A stretch of 64,000 bases of DNA from DATLZU01 sp051293835 (lineage in GTDB: Bacteria > Nitrospirota > Nitrospiria > Nitrospirales > Nitrospiraceae), in contig JBPKMA010000012.1 in assembly GCA_051293835.1 (NCBI GenBank), forward strand, positions 1 to 64,000. The letters are read 5' to 3'. Below are positions 63,616 to 64,000 of this stretch, piece by piece (position 1 is the first letter of the stretch; every line of letters begins with the position of its first letter). A program made the position numbers and the translations under genes. Under the pieces are notes generated by a model that was given only the letters and a program-made list of their open reading frames with translations, did not search any database and was not told where the DNA came from.

Positions 63616-63643
63616 CGTCCCCAAGACGTATCGAGCAAGGGAG

Positions 63644-64000
63644 TCAGCCGCCAGCCTTTTCCAGGTCGGGCGGTCCCAACACCGACCGCCCAGGCCGTTT
63701 GCGCAGGATAAAGACGGCCACGATCAAAACCATGATGACTCCGACGTTCAAGCAGACATCCAACAAATACCGGGTAAACATTTCGGCTGTGATTTCCGGG
63801 AGATGGGCCAGCTCGGCGCTGGCGGTCAAGATTCGCCGAATACAGGCGATGATCCCGACCGCCAGATAGGGTTCCAGGAGCAGGACATCGGTCTTGAGGT
63901 AGCGGATGACAGTCCTGAACAACTCCAGCAGGATAATGACCAACAAGAGATCGTTGAGGAGTTTGAGACCGGCCGGGTGCAGATTGGCCTGGGCGGCCCG
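63644..64000 (-). CDS. PsiE-like membrane protein (cut by the window edge)
   Basis: At least 119 residues are visible and the frame runs off the right edge at 64000. The text is hydrophobic, with VIILLELFRTVIRYLKTDVLLLEPYLAVGIIACIRRIL and RYLLDVCLNVGVIMVLIVAVFIL, the two central helices of PsiE-type (phosphate-starvation-inducible) membrane proteins. The IACIRRIL motif matches that family. The N-terminus lies outside the window. It is downstream of the broken transporter and has its own frame. Confidence 0.75.
   Translation of the reverse strand, partial: RAAQANLHPAGLKLLNDLLLVIILLELFRTVIRYLKTDVLLLEPYLAVGIIACIRRILTASAELAHLPEITAEMFTRYLLDVCLNVGVIMVLIVAVFILRKRPGRSVLGPPDLEKAGG

Overview
The window is 64 kb of GC-rich, densely packed bacterial chromosome. 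Gene content and protein style point to the Nitrospirota, most likely a Nitrospira-like organism. The reasons are many small lipoproteins, a PilZ-rich set, lysine synthesis through LL-diaminopimelate aminotransferase, and the relic of a chlorite dismutase of the type I know from Nitrospira. This placement is inference from remembered families, not from a search. No phage, integrase, transposase or CRISPR array is visible.

Layout. 1-2.2 kb: the end of an unknown gene, a strong hairpin, then a decayed pair (zinc metallopeptidase and ATP-grasp ligase). 2.2-5.4 kb: an outer-membrane protein, phosphoglycerate mutase and two hypotheticals. 5.5-15.8 kb: a long + strand biosynthetic run argD-argF-argG-argH, a small LptM-like lipoprotein, a B12/radical-SAM protein, then lysA-dapA-dapB. 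15.8-19.9 kb: two tiny zinc-ribbon ORFs, a YHS-like membrane protein, a lipoprotein, transaldolase, family 5 uracil-DNA glycosylase and a lytic transglycosylase. 19.9-23.9 kb: glycerate 2-kinase and a PEP-synthase-like enzyme. 23.9-27.1 kb: an accessory stretch with broken cld and rmuC genes around one exported protein. 27.1-30.1 kb: a YprB-type exonuclease/DUF429 fusion, an adenylosuccinate-synthetase fragment joined to a Nudix protein, and a PilZ protein. 30.1-33.7 kb: panC-folK-dapL and a glutamine amidotransferase on the minus strand. 33.8-41.7 kb: hypotheticals, a methyltransferase, lipoproteins, a beta-propeller, tRNA-Val, a TPR protein and a DksA-type protein. 41.8-45.2 kb: recR, ebfC, dnaX, the SRP RNA and tRNA-Ser, all on the minus strand. 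45.5-50.4 kb: an AsmA protein, a broken DUF481 gene, a HEAT-repeat protein and tRNA-Leu. 50.5-55.1 kb: tig-clpP-clpX followed by two tandem PilZ paralogues. 55.1-64 kb: a HEAT lipoprotein, TatA/B, an M24 peptidase, a PuuD-like hydrolase, an amino-acid permease, a shattered DASS anion transporter and a PsiE-like membrane protein cut by the window edge.

How the genes work together. The arg genes convert N-acetylglutamate semialdehyde and ornithine to arginine. dapA, dapB, dapL and lysA cover most of a diaminopimelate/lysine route that skips the succinylated intermediates. tig, clpP and clpX form a protein folding and degradation cluster. dnaX, ebfC and recR are a replication and repair cluster, next to the SRP RNA.

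The most striking large-scale feature is the number of gene relics between intact housekeeping blocks: Zn-peptidase/ATP-grasp, cld, rmuC, a purA-like fragment, DUF481 and DASS. Several carry internal deletions as well as frameshifts, so they look like real decay rather than read errors.
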